From contig NZ_JABGCG010000006.1 in NCBI RefSeq assembly GCF_019799925.1, positions 124,001-188,000 on the forward strand: a stretch of 64,000 nt of DNA, in the 5' to 3' direction. The notes beneath the pieces were generated by a model that had not been told where the DNA came from, made no database searches, and worked only from the letters and a program-made list of their open reading frames with translations. Position numbers and translations under genes: made by a program. Shown here one piece after another: positions 51,419 through 60,720 of the stretch. This DNA comes from Blastococcus sp. CPCC 205250 (GTDB lineage: Bacteria; Actinomycetota; Actinomycetes; Mycobacteriales; Geodermatophilaceae). Positions within the stretch are counted from its first letter, which is position 1, and the number at the start of each line of letters is the position of its first letter.

Positions 51419-52987
51419 GTGGACGTGGTGGTCGGACTGGACGCCGGTACGACCGCCACCAAGGCGGTCACCGCCGGCACGGACGCGCAGGTCCGTGACC
51501 TGGTCAGCGTCGCCTACCCGCTGCAGGTGCCCGAGCCGGGCCGCGCCGAGCTGGACGCCGGCCGGCTCGCGCGGGCCGCGGTGGAGGCGCTCACCGGGGT
51601 GTGCGCGGCCGCGCGGGCGCGCGGGGACCGGGTGGTCGCCGTCAGCCTGAGTGCGGCGATGCACGGCCTGGTGCCCATGGACGGCGACGGCGCCCCGCTG
51701 GGCCCGCTCGTGACCTGGGCCGACGACCGCGCCGCGCGCTGGGCCGCCGCGCTCGTCGCCGACGGTCGCGCCGCCGGCCTGCACGAGCGCACCGGGACGC
51801 CCGTGCACCCGATGTCCCCCCTGCTGAAGCTCTCCTGGGAGCGGGCGCAGGACCCCGGCCGGGTCGGCGGCGTCCCCCGCTGGGGCGGGGTGAAGGAGCT
51901 GCTGCTCGCGGCGCTGGCCGGCGGGCCGCACGCGGTGGACCGCTCCTGCGCCTCGGCCACCGGCCTCTACGACGTCCGGGCCCGCCGCTGGGACGCCGAG
52001 GCCCTGGAGATCGCCGGGGTCCAGGCCGGGCAGCTGGCCGAGGTGCTGCCGACGACGACGGTGCTGCCGGGCCTGCGCGCCGAGGTGGCCGCGGCGACCG
52101 GGCTGCCGCCGGACACCCCGGTGGTCGTCGGCGCCTCCGACGGCGTGCTGGCCAACCTGGGGGTCGGCGCGGTGCGCCCGGACGTCGCCGCGGTGTCGCT
52201 GGGCACCAGCGGGGCGCTGCGCGTCGTCGTCCCGCGGCCGACCGTCGACCCGGACCACCGGCTCTTCTGCTACGCCCTCACCGACGACGCGTGGGTGGTC
52301 GGCGGCGCGGTCAACAACGGCGGCTCGGTCGTGCGCTGGGCGGCCCAGGCGCTCGCCGCCGGTCCGGACGTGGGCGCCGGCGGGCCGGAGGGCGAGGCCG
52401 CCGACGAGCTCGACGCCCGGCTGCTGGCCGAGGCCGAGGGCGTGCCCGCCGGCAGCGCCGGGCTGCTCTGCCTGCCCTACCTGCTGGGGGAGCGGGCGCC
52501 GTGGTGGCGGTCGGGGCTGCGCGGCGCGTACCTCGGGCTGCGCCGCGAGCACCGCCGGCCGCACCTGGTGCGCGCGGCGGTGGAGGGCGTCTGCCAGCAG
52601 CTGGCGCTGGTCCGGGACGCCTTCGACGCGGCCGGCCTGCCGGTGCGGGAGGTGCGGGCCACCGGCGGGGCCGTCGCCTCCTCGCTCTGGGTGCGCACGC
52701 TGGCCGCCGCCCTCGACCTCCCCGTGCGGGTCGCCGACTCCCCGGAGGGCACCGGCCTCGGCGCGTGCCTGCTGGGCTGGCACGCCCTCGGCGCGCTCCC
52801 GGACCTCGACGCGGCGACGGCGCTGGTCGACGTGTCGGACCCGGTGCTGCCCGATCCCGCCGACGCGGACCTGTACCGCCGGCTGCGGCCGCTCGTGGAG
52901 CGCTCGACCACCGCCCTGACCGACGTCCTCACCGAGCTCGACGCGCTCGACGACACCCCCTCACACCCCGCCGGATCCCGTTCCTGA
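51419..52987 (+). CDS. gntK: FGGY family carbohydrate kinase, gluconokinase
   Basis: 522 residues from a GTG after GGGAGGACC. The FGGY fold is clear: VVGLDAGTTATKAV at the N-terminus, SLSAAMHGLVPMD, TWADDRAA, the catalytic-region GASDGVLANLGVG, SLGTSGALRVV, and RATGGAVASSLWVRTLAAALDLPV. The length and motifs fit gluconokinase, which makes 6-phosphogluconate. The next gene is a gluconate permease, 16 bp away, which supports this substrate over xylulose or glycerol. Confidence 0.9.
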   Translation: MDVVVGLDAGTTATKAVTAGTDAQVRDLVSVAYPLQVPEPGRAELDAGRLARAAVEALTGVCAAARARGDRVVAVSLSAAMHGLVPMDGDGAPLGPLVTWADDRAARWAAALVADGRAAGLHERTGTPVHPMSPLLKLSWERAQDPGRVGGVPRWGGVKELLLAALAGGPHAVDRSCASATGLYDVRARRWDAEALEIAGVQAGQLAEVLPTTTVLPGLRAEVAAATGLPPDTPVVVGASDGVLANLGVGAVRPDVAAVSLGTSGALRVVVPRPTVDPDHRLFCYALTDDAWVVGGAVNNGGSVVRWAAQALAAGPDVGAGGPEGEAADELDARLLAEAEGVPAGSAGLLCLPYLLGERAPWWRSGLRGAYLGLRREHRRPHLVRAAVEGVCQQLALVRDAFDAAGLPVREVRATGGAVASSLWVRTLAAALDLPVRVADSPEGTGLGACLLGWHALGALPDLDAATALVDVSDPVLPDPADADLYRRLRPLVERSTTALTDVLTELDALDDTPSHPAGSRS

Positions 52988-53003
52988 GCCGAGGAGACGC
53001 CGC

Positions 53004-54491
<1,488 letters not shown>

Positions 54492-54497
54492 GCCGGG

Positions 54498-54528
54498 GCG
54501 CCGCCTCCCCTCGCCGGGAGGGCGGCGC
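54498..54528 (+). terminator. Imperfect hairpin after gntP
   Basis: GCGCCGCCTCCC (from 54498) pairs with GGGAGGGCGGCGC (to 54528) with one bulged G. It lies 7 bp after the gntP stop and just ahead of the next gene. Confidence 0.6.
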
Positions 54529-54534
54529 GGGGGC

Positions 54535-56121
54535 ATGGTGAGGCGCATGAGAGGGATCGTGCGGGCAGCCGTGGCCGGAGCCGGGGCGGTCGCCGCCGTC
54601 GCCGTCCGGGACCTGATGCAGCGGGAGCACACCGTGCTGCGCAACTACCCGGTGGTCGGGCACGCCCGCTACCTGCTGGAGGCGATCGGCCCGGAGCTGC
54701 GCCAGTACCTGGTCGCCGGCAACGAGGAGGAGCGGCCCTTCACCCGGGACCAGCGCCGCTGGGTCTACGCCTCGGCGAAGAAGGAGAACAACTACTTCGG
54801 CTTCGGCACCGACAACGACCTGGAGCACACGAGCGGCTACCCGGTCATCAAGCACAAGACGTTCGGGTCCGCCGTCCCGCCCTCACACCCGGCCTCGGCC
54901 GAGGAGGTGCCGGTGCCCTCGGCCAAGGTGCTGGGCGGACCGCGGGGCCGGCGGCACGCCTTCCGGCCCGGCTCGGTGGTGAACGTGTCGGCGATGAGCT
55001 TCGGGTCGCTGTCGGGCTCGGCGATCGAGGCGCTGAACCGGGGCTCGGCGCTGGCCGGCTGCCTGCAGAACACCGGTGAGGGCGGGCTGTCGGTGCACCA
55101 CCGCCACGGCGGCGAGCTGGTCTTCCAGATCGGCACGGCCTACTTCGGCTGTCGGGACGGGCAGGGCCGCTTCGACCTCGACCGGCTGCGCGACCTGGTC
55201 GCCGGGTCGCCGGTGCGTGCGCTGGAGGTCAAGCTCAGCCAGGGCGCCAAGCCGGGGCTCGGCGGGGTCCTGCCGGCTGCGAAGGTGTCGGCCGAGATCG
55301 CCGCCGCACGCGGGGTGGCGGTGGGGGAGACCTGCGTCAGCCCCTCCCGGCACGCGGAGTTCTCCGACGTCGACAGCATGCTCGACTGGGTGGAGCTGCT
55401 GGCCGCCGAGACCGGGCTCCCGGTGGGCATCAAGGCCGCCGTCGGCCACATGGGCTTCTGGGACGAGCTGACCGAGCTCATGGCGACGACCGGCCGCGGC
55501 GTGGACTTCGTGACGATCGACGGCGGCGAGGGCGGCACCGGCGCCGCGCCGATGGTCTTCGCCGACTCGGTGTCCCTGCCCTTCCAGCTGGGCTTCGCCC
55601 GGGTCTACGCGGCGTTCGCCCGCCGCGGCCTGCAGGAGCAGGTCACGTTCATCGGGGGCGGCAAGCTCGGCCTGCCCGGGGAGGCCGTCGTGGCCTTCGC
55701 CCTGGGCTGCGACATGGTGAACGTCGCGCGCGAGGCGATGCTCGCCATCGGCTGCATCCAGGCGCAGAAGTGCCACACCGACACCTGCCCGACCGGCGTC
55801 GCGACGCAGAATGCCTGGCTGGCGCGCGGCCTGGACCCCGCCCTGAAGTCCGTGCGGCTGGCCAACTACGTCGAGACGCTGCGCCGCGACCTGCTCAAGG
55901 TCGCCGAGGCGTGCGGCGTGGAGCACCCGGGGCTGATCGACACGGACACCGTCGAGCTGCTCGACGGGAAGACGTCGTCCACCCCGCTCGGCGAGGTGTA
56001 CGGGTACGGCCCCGGCTGGGGCCTGCCGTCGGCCGCCGACCGGGCGGAGATCGCCCGCATCATGCGCGGCGAGGCCCCGCAGGGCGGCTCGGCCCCCGCC
56101 TCGGCGGACGCGCAGGGCTAG
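54535..56121 (+). CDS. FMN-binding glutamate synthase-like protein, membrane-anchored
   Basis: 528 residues. A hydrophobic helix at about 7-24 is followed by the (beta/alpha)8 FMN-binding domain of glutamate synthase: VNVSAMSFGSLSGSAIEALNRGS, NTGEGGLS, KLSQGAKPGLGG, VTIDGGEGGTGAAP and GCDMVNVAREAMLAIGCIQ. The 3Fe-4S cysteines are in CIQAQKCHTDTCPTG. There is no glutaminase domain and no NADPH subunit nearby, as in the stand-alone GltS-like proteins (PF01645) often found in actinobacteria. The true reaction of these is not established. It may be read from its own promoter within the short gap. Confidence 0.9.
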   Translation: MVRRMRGIVRAAVAGAGAVAAVAVRDLMQREHTVLRNYPVVGHARYLLEAIGPELRQYLVAGNEEERPFTRDQRRWVYASAKKENNYFGFGTDNDLEHTSGYPVIKHKTFGSAVPPSHPASAEEVPVPSAKVLGGPRGRRHAFRPGSVVNVSAMSFGSLSGSAIEALNRGSALAGCLQNTGEGGLSVHHRHGGELVFQIGTAYFGCRDGQGRFDLDRLRDLVAGSPVRALEVKLSQGAKPGLGGVLPAAKVSAEIAAARGVAVGETCVSPSRHAEFSDVDSMLDWVELLAAETGLPVGIKAAVGHMGFWDELTELMATTGRGVDFVTIDGGEGGTGAAPMVFADSVSLPFQLGFARVYAAFARRGLQEQVTFIGGGKLGLPGEAVVAFALGCDMVNVAREAMLAIGCIQAQKCHTDTCPTGVATQNAWLARGLDPALKSVRLANYVETLRRDLLKVAEACGVEHPGLIDTDTVELLDGKTSSTPLGEVYGYGPGWGLPSAADRAEIARIMRGEAPQGGSAPASADAQG

Positions 56122-56127
56122 GCGCCC

Positions 56128-56158
56128 GGCGCGCCGGCGGCGGCTACGCCGGCGCGCC
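56128..56158. terminator. Bidirectional 12-bp hairpin between convergent genes
   Basis: The arms 56128-56139 and 56147-56158 are perfectly complementary with a 7-nt loop. It overlaps the stop of the minus-strand gene and follows the glutamate synthase-like gene. Confidence 0.75.
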
Positions 56159-56452
56159 CTCGTCCGGGTCGATCGGGCTCCACCGGCCGCGCGACGCCTC
56201 GAGCCACTCCACCGCCGCCGCGATGGCGTCGTCGGACGCGTCCACCGGCCCGTCGCCGAACGGCACCATGGCCTGGATGAGCGCGGGCCGCTCGTCGTCC
56301 GCGCCGCCACGGATCCACAGCAGCGCGGCGTTGCCGGCCCGGCCGCTGATCACACCGCCGAGCCCGTCGTGGGGCTCTGCGCCGACCATCCCCTGGTCGC
56401 CCACGGCCTCGCGGACGAGGGTGCGGAGGCGGTCCGTCGGAGTCTCTGACAT
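56144..56452 (-). CDS. Small hypothetical protein
   Basis: 102 residues, acidic, with a helical start (TDRLRTLVREAVGD), a central strand-rich part (GGVISGRAGNAALLWIRGG) and a final helix (DDAIAAAVEWLEASRGRW). I do not recognise a family. There is no signal peptide or cysteine. It is alone on the minus strand, 64 bp downstream of the FMN reductase stop. Confidence 0.65.
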   Translation of the reverse strand: MSETPTDRLRTLVREAVGDQGMVGAEPHDGLGGVISGRAGNAALLWIRGGADDERPALIQAMVPFGDGPVDASDDAIAAAVEWLEASRGRWSPIDPDEGAPA

Positions 56453-56516
56453 GGGCCTTTCCTAGCCGACCGGGTCTCGCTCCGTGCCTGCACGGGGACG
56501 CGTTCCCCCGAACGGA

Positions 56517-57134
56517 CTAGGCCTGATCGCCCAGCAGCTGGTCGAACGGCACGAAGTCGGCGAAGGGGTCGCTCGGCCGGGCCGTGGCCGGCCGGCCGGC
56601 CACCAGGTCGGCCAGCTCGCCCGCGGCCCGCTGGATCCGCGGGGCCAGCGCTCCACCGTCGCCGTCGCCCCAGTCCTCGGCGGCGGCGAAGACCGCCGTC
56701 GGGACGGGGACCGCCCGCAGGTACGCGAACAGCGGCCGCATGGCGTGCTCGAGCACCAGCGAGTGCCGGGCGCTGCCGGCGGTCGCGCCGAGCAGGGTCG
56801 GCCGGCCGGTCAGGGCGTCGGGGTCGAGCACGTCGATGAAGGTCTTGAACAGGCCGCTGTAGGACGCGCTGAAGACGGGGGTCACGGCGATCAGGCCGTC
56901 GGCGCCGACGACGGTGTCGATCGCGCCGCGCAGCGCCGTCGAGGGGAACCCGGTCACGAGGTGGTCGGCGAGGGCACGCGCGTGCTCCCGCAGCTCGACC
57001 ACCTCGACGGTCGCGTCGTCCCCGCGCTGCCGCAGGGCCTTGACCGTCGCCGCGGTCAGCCGGTCGGCCAGCAGCCGGGTGGACGACGGCGTGCTCAGCC
57101 CGGCGCTGAGGACGGCCAGCGTGCGGGTGGTCAT
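56517..57134 (-). CDS. NADPH-dependent FMN reductase (CE1759-type)
   Basis: 205 residues with a flavodoxin-like fold: LAVLSAGLSTPSSTRLLADRL is the phosphate-binding start, and VTPVFSASYSGLFKTFIDVLDPDAL is the flavin-contacting loop. The layout matches the CE1759-type FMN reductases that are paired with luciferase-like monooxygenases (CE1758-type). It reduces FMN for the monooxygenase next to it. The ATG overlaps the stop of the monooxygenase gene in an ATGA arrangement, so the two are translationally coupled. Confidence 0.88.
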   Translation of the reverse strand: MTTRTLAVLSAGLSTPSSTRLLADRLTAATVKALRQRGDDATVEVVELREHARALADHLVTGFPSTALRGAIDTVVGADGLIAVTPVFSASYSGLFKTFIDVLDPDALTGRPTLLGATAGSARHSLVLEHAMRPLFAYLRAVPVPTAVFAAAEDWGDGDGGALAPRIQRAAGELADLVAGRPATARPSDPFADFVPFDQLLGDQA

Positions 57135-58237
57135 CGGACGGTCAGCTCCTCGGCGGCCGCACCGGAGCGGCGGGCCGCGACGCGCGCGGTGTGGGTGGGG
57201 GCGTCGGGGACGTGCGCCGGCCTGAGCGCGGCGAACTCGCGGCGCAGCACCGGCACGACCTCCTCGCCGAGCAGGTCCAGCTGCTCGAGGACCGTCTTCA
57301 GCGGCAGCCCGGCGTGGTCGAGGAGGAACAGCTGGCGCTGGTAGTCGCCGACGTAGTCGCGGAACCCGAGCGTGCGCTCGATGACCTGCTGCGGACTGCC
57401 GACGGTCAGCGGCGTCTCGCGGCTGAAGTCCTCCAGCGACGGGCCGTGGCCGTAGACCGGGGCGTTGTCGAAGTAGGGCCGGAACTCGCGGACGGCGTCC
57501 TGGCTGTTCTTCCGCATAAACACCTGTCCGCCGAGGCCGACGATCGCCTGGTCGGCGTCGCCGTGGCCGTGGTGGGCGAACCGGCCGCGGTAGAACTCGA
57601 CCATCCGCTGGGTGTGCTCCTCGGGCCAGAAGATGTGGTTCGCGAAGTAGCCGTCGCCGTAGTAGGCGGCCTGCTCGGCGATCTGGGGGCTGCGGATCGA
57701 GCCGTGCCAGACGAAGGGCGGCACGCCGTCGAGCGGGCGCGGGGTCGAGGTGAACCCCTGCAGGGGGGTGCGGTACCTGCCCGACCAGTCCACCACCTCG
57801 GTGTCCCAGAGCCGGCGCAGCAGCGCGTAGTTCTCCACGGCCAGCGGGATGCCGTCGCGGACGTCCTTGCCGAACCAGGGGTAGACCGGTCCGGTGTTGC
57901 CCCGGCCCATCATCAGGTCGACCCGGCCCCCGGCCAGGTGCTGGAGCATCGCGTAGTCCTCGGCGATCTTCACCGGGTCGTTGGTGGTGATCAGCGTGGT
58001 GGACGTCGACAGCTGCAGCGTCGAGGTCTGCGCGGCGATGTAGGCCAGCGTCGTCGTCGGCGAGGAGGAGAAGAACGGCGGGTTGTGGTGCTCGCCGAGG
58101 GCGAAGACGTCGAGTCCGACCTCCTCGGCCTTCTTCGCGATGGCCACGACGGCCTGGATCCGCTCCGCCTCGCTGGGCGTGCGGCCGGTCGTGGGGTCGG
58201 TCGTGATGTCGCTGACCGTGAAGATGCCGAACTGCAT
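57131..58237 (-). CDS. Luciferase-like flavin-dependent monooxygenase (CE1758-type)
   Basis: 368 residues from the ATG beginning MQFGIFTVSDI, preceded by AGAGGCGAGA. The TIM-barrel LLM pattern is clear: VFALGEHHNPPFFSSSP, TTLAYIAAQTSTLQLS, DYAMLQHLAGGRVDLMMGRGNTGPVYPWFG and PPFVWHGSIRSPQIAEQAA. It is the CE1758-type oxygenase that uses reduced FMN from the product of the overlapping downstream gene. The substrate is not known; the family resembles alkanal monooxygenase. An inverted repeat (58254-58267) lies between its start and the TetR gene upstream. Confidence 0.9.
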   Translation of the reverse strand: MQFGIFTVSDITTDPTTGRTPSEAERIQAVVAIAKKAEEVGLDVFALGEHHNPPFFSSSPTTTLAYIAAQTSTLQLSTSTTLITTNDPVKIAEDYAMLQHLAGGRVDLMMGRGNTGPVYPWFGKDVRDGIPLAVENYALLRRLWDTEVVDWSGRYRTPLQGFTSTPRPLDGVPPFVWHGSIRSPQIAEQAAYYGDGYFANHIFWPEEHTQRMVEFYRGRFAHHGHGDADQAIVGLGGQVFMRKNSQDAVREFRPYFDNAPVYGHGPSLEDFSRETPLTVGSPQQVIERTLGFRDYVGDYQRQLFLLDHAGLPLKTVLEQLDLLGEEVVPVLRREFAALRPAHVPDAPTHTARVAARRSGAAAEELTVR

Positions 58238-58253
58238 CCGTCTCGCCTCTTCG

Positions 58254-58267
58254 GTTGAGTGTTCAAC
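58254..58267. promoter_or_regulatory. Inverted repeat upstream of the LLM/FMN reductase operon
   Basis: GTTGA-GTGT-TCAAC, a perfect 5-bp inverted repeat with a 4-nt spacer, lies 16-30 bp before the monooxygenase start. It is a candidate operator, but differs from the TGAA-N5-TTCA sites of the amidohydrolase genes. Confidence 0.4.
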
Positions 58268-58324
58268 TACTGACGGCGACAACTCCCGGCCGACCGAGGG
58301 CATTCCCCCGGCCCGGGGGAGCGG

Positions 58325-59023
58325 TCAGGCGGGCCGGGAGAGGGCGCTGCGGACGATGTCCAGGAACTCCTCCATGGCCACCCCGTCGGCGAAGCCGCGG
58401 ATCTCCCGGTCGACGTGGGCCTGCGCCAGGACGAGCCCGCCGACGAACTGGGCGAGGTGGCGCGGGCTGCCGGCGCGGACGGTCCCGTCGCGTTGCCCCT
58501 CGGCGATCGCCTCCGCGTAGGCCTCCAGCACCGCGCGGAAGGAGGTCCGGTCGACCTTCCCGTCGGGGTCCACCCCCGCGGACATGGACGTCAGCGTGAG
58601 CCGGGCCTGCCGGGGGTGTCCGCGGAGGTCGTGGACGGCGGCGCGGGCCATCTCGACGACCTTCTCGATGCCGCTGGGTGCCGCCTCGGCCGAGGCGCGG
58701 AACGAGTTCCCCAGGGAGGTCGCGTGCCGCTCCAGCGCGGCGGAGTACAGGGCGTCCTTGTTCCGGAAGAAGTTGTAGATGCTGCCGACGGAGAAGCCGC
58801 ACCCGGCCGCGATCTGCTCGAGGCTCGTGCCCTCGTAGCCGTTCGCCACGAACAGCCGCTCCGCGACGTCCAGGATCTCCCGGCGTCCGCTCTCCAGTCG
58901 CTCCAGCCGGCGCCGCTCGCGCGCCGAGGCGGCCGTGTCCAGCGGGATCGGCCCGCTCGTGGGCACACCGGCGCGCGACTGCTCCACGGGGGTGCGGGGA
59001 TCTGGCCCCGGGGCTGCCGGCAC
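58325..59023 (-). CDS. TetR family transcriptional regulator
   Basis: 232 residues as given. The DNA-binding domain lies at about residues 44-90: RREILDVAERLFVANGYEGTS, then LEQIAAGCGFSVGSIYNFFRNKDAL with the TetR helix-turn-helix. The C-terminal ligand domain is all helical and resembles TetR_C groups acting on lipophilic ligands. The start is uncertain: GTGs at 59095, 59023, 58987 and 58966 are in frame and none has a clear ribosome-binding site. I prefer 59023 or later because the operator-like palindrome at 59054-59066 and the amidohydrolase promoter would otherwise lie inside the gene. It is divergent from the amidohydrolase and upstream of the monooxygenase operon. Confidence 0.88.
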   Translation of the reverse strand: MPAAPGPDPRTPVEQSRAGVPTSGPIPLDTAASARERRRLERLESGRREILDVAERLFVANGYEGTSLEQIAAGCGFSVGSIYNFFRNKDALYSAALERHATSLGNSFRASAEAAPSGIEKVVEMARAAVHDLRGHPRQARLTLTSMSAGVDPDGKVDRTSFRAVLEAYAEAIAEGQRDGTVRAGSPRHLAQFVGGLVLAQAHVDREIRGFADGVAMEEFLDIVRSALSRPA

Positions 59024-59053
59024 GGGACGAGTCTGCCAGGCGGGGGAGCGCGA

Positions 59054-59066
59054 TGAAGGCGCTTCA
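59054..59066. promoter_or_regulatory. Operator-like palindrome TGAA-N5-TTCA, site 1
   Basis: TGAAGGCGCTTCA is a palindrome (5-bp arms TGAAG/CTTCA, 3-nt centre GCG) that ends 5 bp before the -35 element of amidohydrolase 1. The flanks (GA before, GG after) match those at site 2 (60590-60602) in GAT-G-A context: both read ATGAA-N5-TTCAG. It lies between the divergent TetR gene and the amidohydrolase. Confidence 0.6.
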
Positions 59067-59071
59067 GGGCG

Positions 59072-59101
59072 TTGAGGGTGACGCAGGACACGCACTAGGG
59101 T
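59072..59101 (+). promoter_or_regulatory. Promoter of amidohydrolase 1
   Basis: TTGAGG (-35, 59072-59077), 18-bp spacer, TAGGGT (-10, 59096-59101). The -35 region continues GTGACGCA and is shared with the promoter at 60608-60636 (TTGAGGGTGAC in both). It lies about 84 bp before the GTG. Confidence 0.6.
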
Positions 59102-59184
59102 CGCCTCGCCCAGGCCCGGAGGCGTGCCCGGCCGGCGCAGTCCCGTCCACCGTGCGCGCCGTGCAGACGACGAGGAGAGACCCC

Positions 59185-60459
59185 GTGTCGAGACGGCTCG
59201 ACTTCCCGGTGTTCGACGCCGACAACCACATGTACGAGACCACCGACGCCTTCACGAAGTACCTCCCGCCGGGGTACGAGGGGCTGGTCAAGTACGTGCA
59301 GATCAACGGTCGCACCAAGATCGCGCTGCGCAACGTGATCAGCGAGTACATCCCGAACCCGACCTTCAACAAGGTGGCCCCGCCCGGCGCCCAGGAGCTC
59401 GAGTTCCGCGCCAAGAACCCGTCGTCCAAGCACGTCCCGGTCGGCGGCGCCGCGCAGTTCATGGAGAAGAGCGCCGGTGACGCGCCGGTCGCCGGCCTGC
59501 CGCGCTACATCGAGTCGCCGCCGGCGTTCTTCAACCCGGCCGACCGGCTGCCGCTGCTCGACGAGCTCAACATCGACCGGGCCATCATGTGGCCGACGCT
59601 GGCGAGCCTGCTGGAGGAGCGGCTGGCCGACGACCCCGACGCCACGCACGTGATGGTCCACGCGCTCAACCGGTGGATGCACGAGCACTGGACCTTCGAC
59701 TACGAGAACCGGATCTTCCCGACGCCGGTGATCACCCTCCCGCTGGTGGACCGGGCCATCGCGGAGCTGGAGTACGTCGTGGAGCGCGGCGCCCGGGCCG
59801 TCCTCATCCGGCCCGCCCCCGTGCCCGGGCACAACGGCCGTCGCCGGTCGTTCGCGCTGCCGGAGTACGACCCGTTCTGGGCCCGGGTCCAGGAGGCCGG
59901 GGTGCTCGTCGGCATGCACTCCTCCGACGACGGCCAGCAGCGCTACCTCAACGAGTGGGAGGGGCACGTCGGCGAGTTCCTGCCGTTCGGCCAGAAGCCG
60001 TCGGGCTTCTCCAAGATCCTCGGGGCGCAGTACCGGGGGATCAAGGACACGGTGACCTCGATCGTCGGCCACGGCCTGGCCACGCGGTTCCCCGACATCC
60101 GGTTCATGCCGGTGGAGAACGGCAGTGCCTGGCTCAGGCCGCTGCAGGAGACGATGGCGAAGGTCTACGGCCGCAACCCCGGCGCCTTCGACGAGGACCC
60201 GCTGGTGGCGCTCCAGCGGTCGATCATGATCCACCCGTTCTTCGAGGAGGACATCCTCGGCGTGGTGGAGGCGATCGGGGCCGACAACGTCGTGTTCGGC
60301 TCGGACTACCCGCACCCGGAGGGCCTGCACGACCCGACGAGCTTCATCGACGAGATCGACAGCCTCCCGGTCGGGGACCAGGCCAAGATCATGGGCGGCA
60401 ACCTCAACCAGCTGCTGGGCTTTCCGGCCGACAGCGGCGCCCTGCCCGCCGTGGCGTGA
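59185..60459 (+). CDS. Amidohydrolase family protein, copy 1
   Basis: 424 residues from a GTG after GAGGAGAG. It is an amidohydrolase_2 (PF04909) TIM barrel: the N-terminal metal motif is FDADNH (Asp11, Asp13, His15), followed by HSSDDG and the late GSDYPHPEG with its catalytic Asp. The segments ALRNVISEYIPNPTFNKVAPPG and FARKNPSSKH-like stretch are shared with copy 2, and most of the protein is nearly identical to it. The enzymes hydrolyse or decarboxylate ring or amide substrates; the exact substrate is unknown. The main differences are at residues about 85-110 and in the FGQKPSGFSKILGAQ region, which may line the substrate pocket. Confidence 0.9.
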   Translation: MSRRLDFPVFDADNHMYETTDAFTKYLPPGYEGLVKYVQINGRTKIALRNVISEYIPNPTFNKVAPPGAQELEFRAKNPSSKHVPVGGAAQFMEKSAGDAPVAGLPRYIESPPAFFNPADRLPLLDELNIDRAIMWPTLASLLEERLADDPDATHVMVHALNRWMHEHWTFDYENRIFPTPVITLPLVDRAIAELEYVVERGARAVLIRPAPVPGHNGRRRSFALPEYDPFWARVQEAGVLVGMHSSDDGQQRYLNEWEGHVGEFLPFGQKPSGFSKILGAQYRGIKDTVTSIVGHGLATRFPDIRFMPVENGSAWLRPLQETMAKVYGRNPGAFDEDPLVALQRSIMIHPFFEEDILGVVEAIGADNVVFGSDYPHPEGLHDPTSFIDEIDSLPVGDQAKIMGGNLNQLLGFPADSGALPAVA

Positions 60460-60589
60460 CCGGCGCCGGCCGGGTCGCCGAGGGCGGCCCGGCCGGCACC
60501 GGGCCGATCCGCGGGGGCCGCAGGGGAGCCGGGTGCCGCCGCCGTCGGTGTCCGGGGAGCGTGGTGGAGAACACTTCGACGTTTCTGGA

Positions 60590-60602
60590 TGAATCACATT
60601 CA
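60590..60602. promoter_or_regulatory. Operator-like palindrome TGAA-N5-TTCA, site 2
   Basis: TGAATCACATTCA is a 5-bp inverted repeat with a 3-nt centre that ends exactly 5 bp before the -35 element of amidohydrolase 2, the same position and layout as site 1. A larger 9-bp imperfect repeat (60583-60591 and 60597-60605, TTCTGGATG/CATTCAGAA) overlaps it. The 261-bp region from 60460 to 60720 otherwise contains only this promoter. Confidence 0.6.
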
Positions 60603-60607
60603 GAACC

Positions 60608-60636
60608 TTGAGGGTGACTCAGCCCACTGCTACGTT
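60608..60636 (+). promoter_or_regulatory. Promoter of amidohydrolase 2
   Basis: TTGAGG (60608-60613), 17-bp spacer, TACGTT (60631-60636), with the same TTGAGGGTGAC extended -35 as the promoter of copy 1. It lies 85 bp before the GTG start. Confidence 0.6.
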
Positions 60637-60720
60637 CGGCTGGCCGCTGTTACCCCCGCGCATCCCCCGAGCCCGTCCGACGGGGCTGGTGCGCGTGCCG
60701 ACCGATGAGGGAGGGGCCTC

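Noticed and set aside
49889..52783. Minus-strand open frame of 964 codons opposite the MFS and gluconokinase genes
   Set aside because: It is a shadow frame; both plus-strand proteins have full family motifs.
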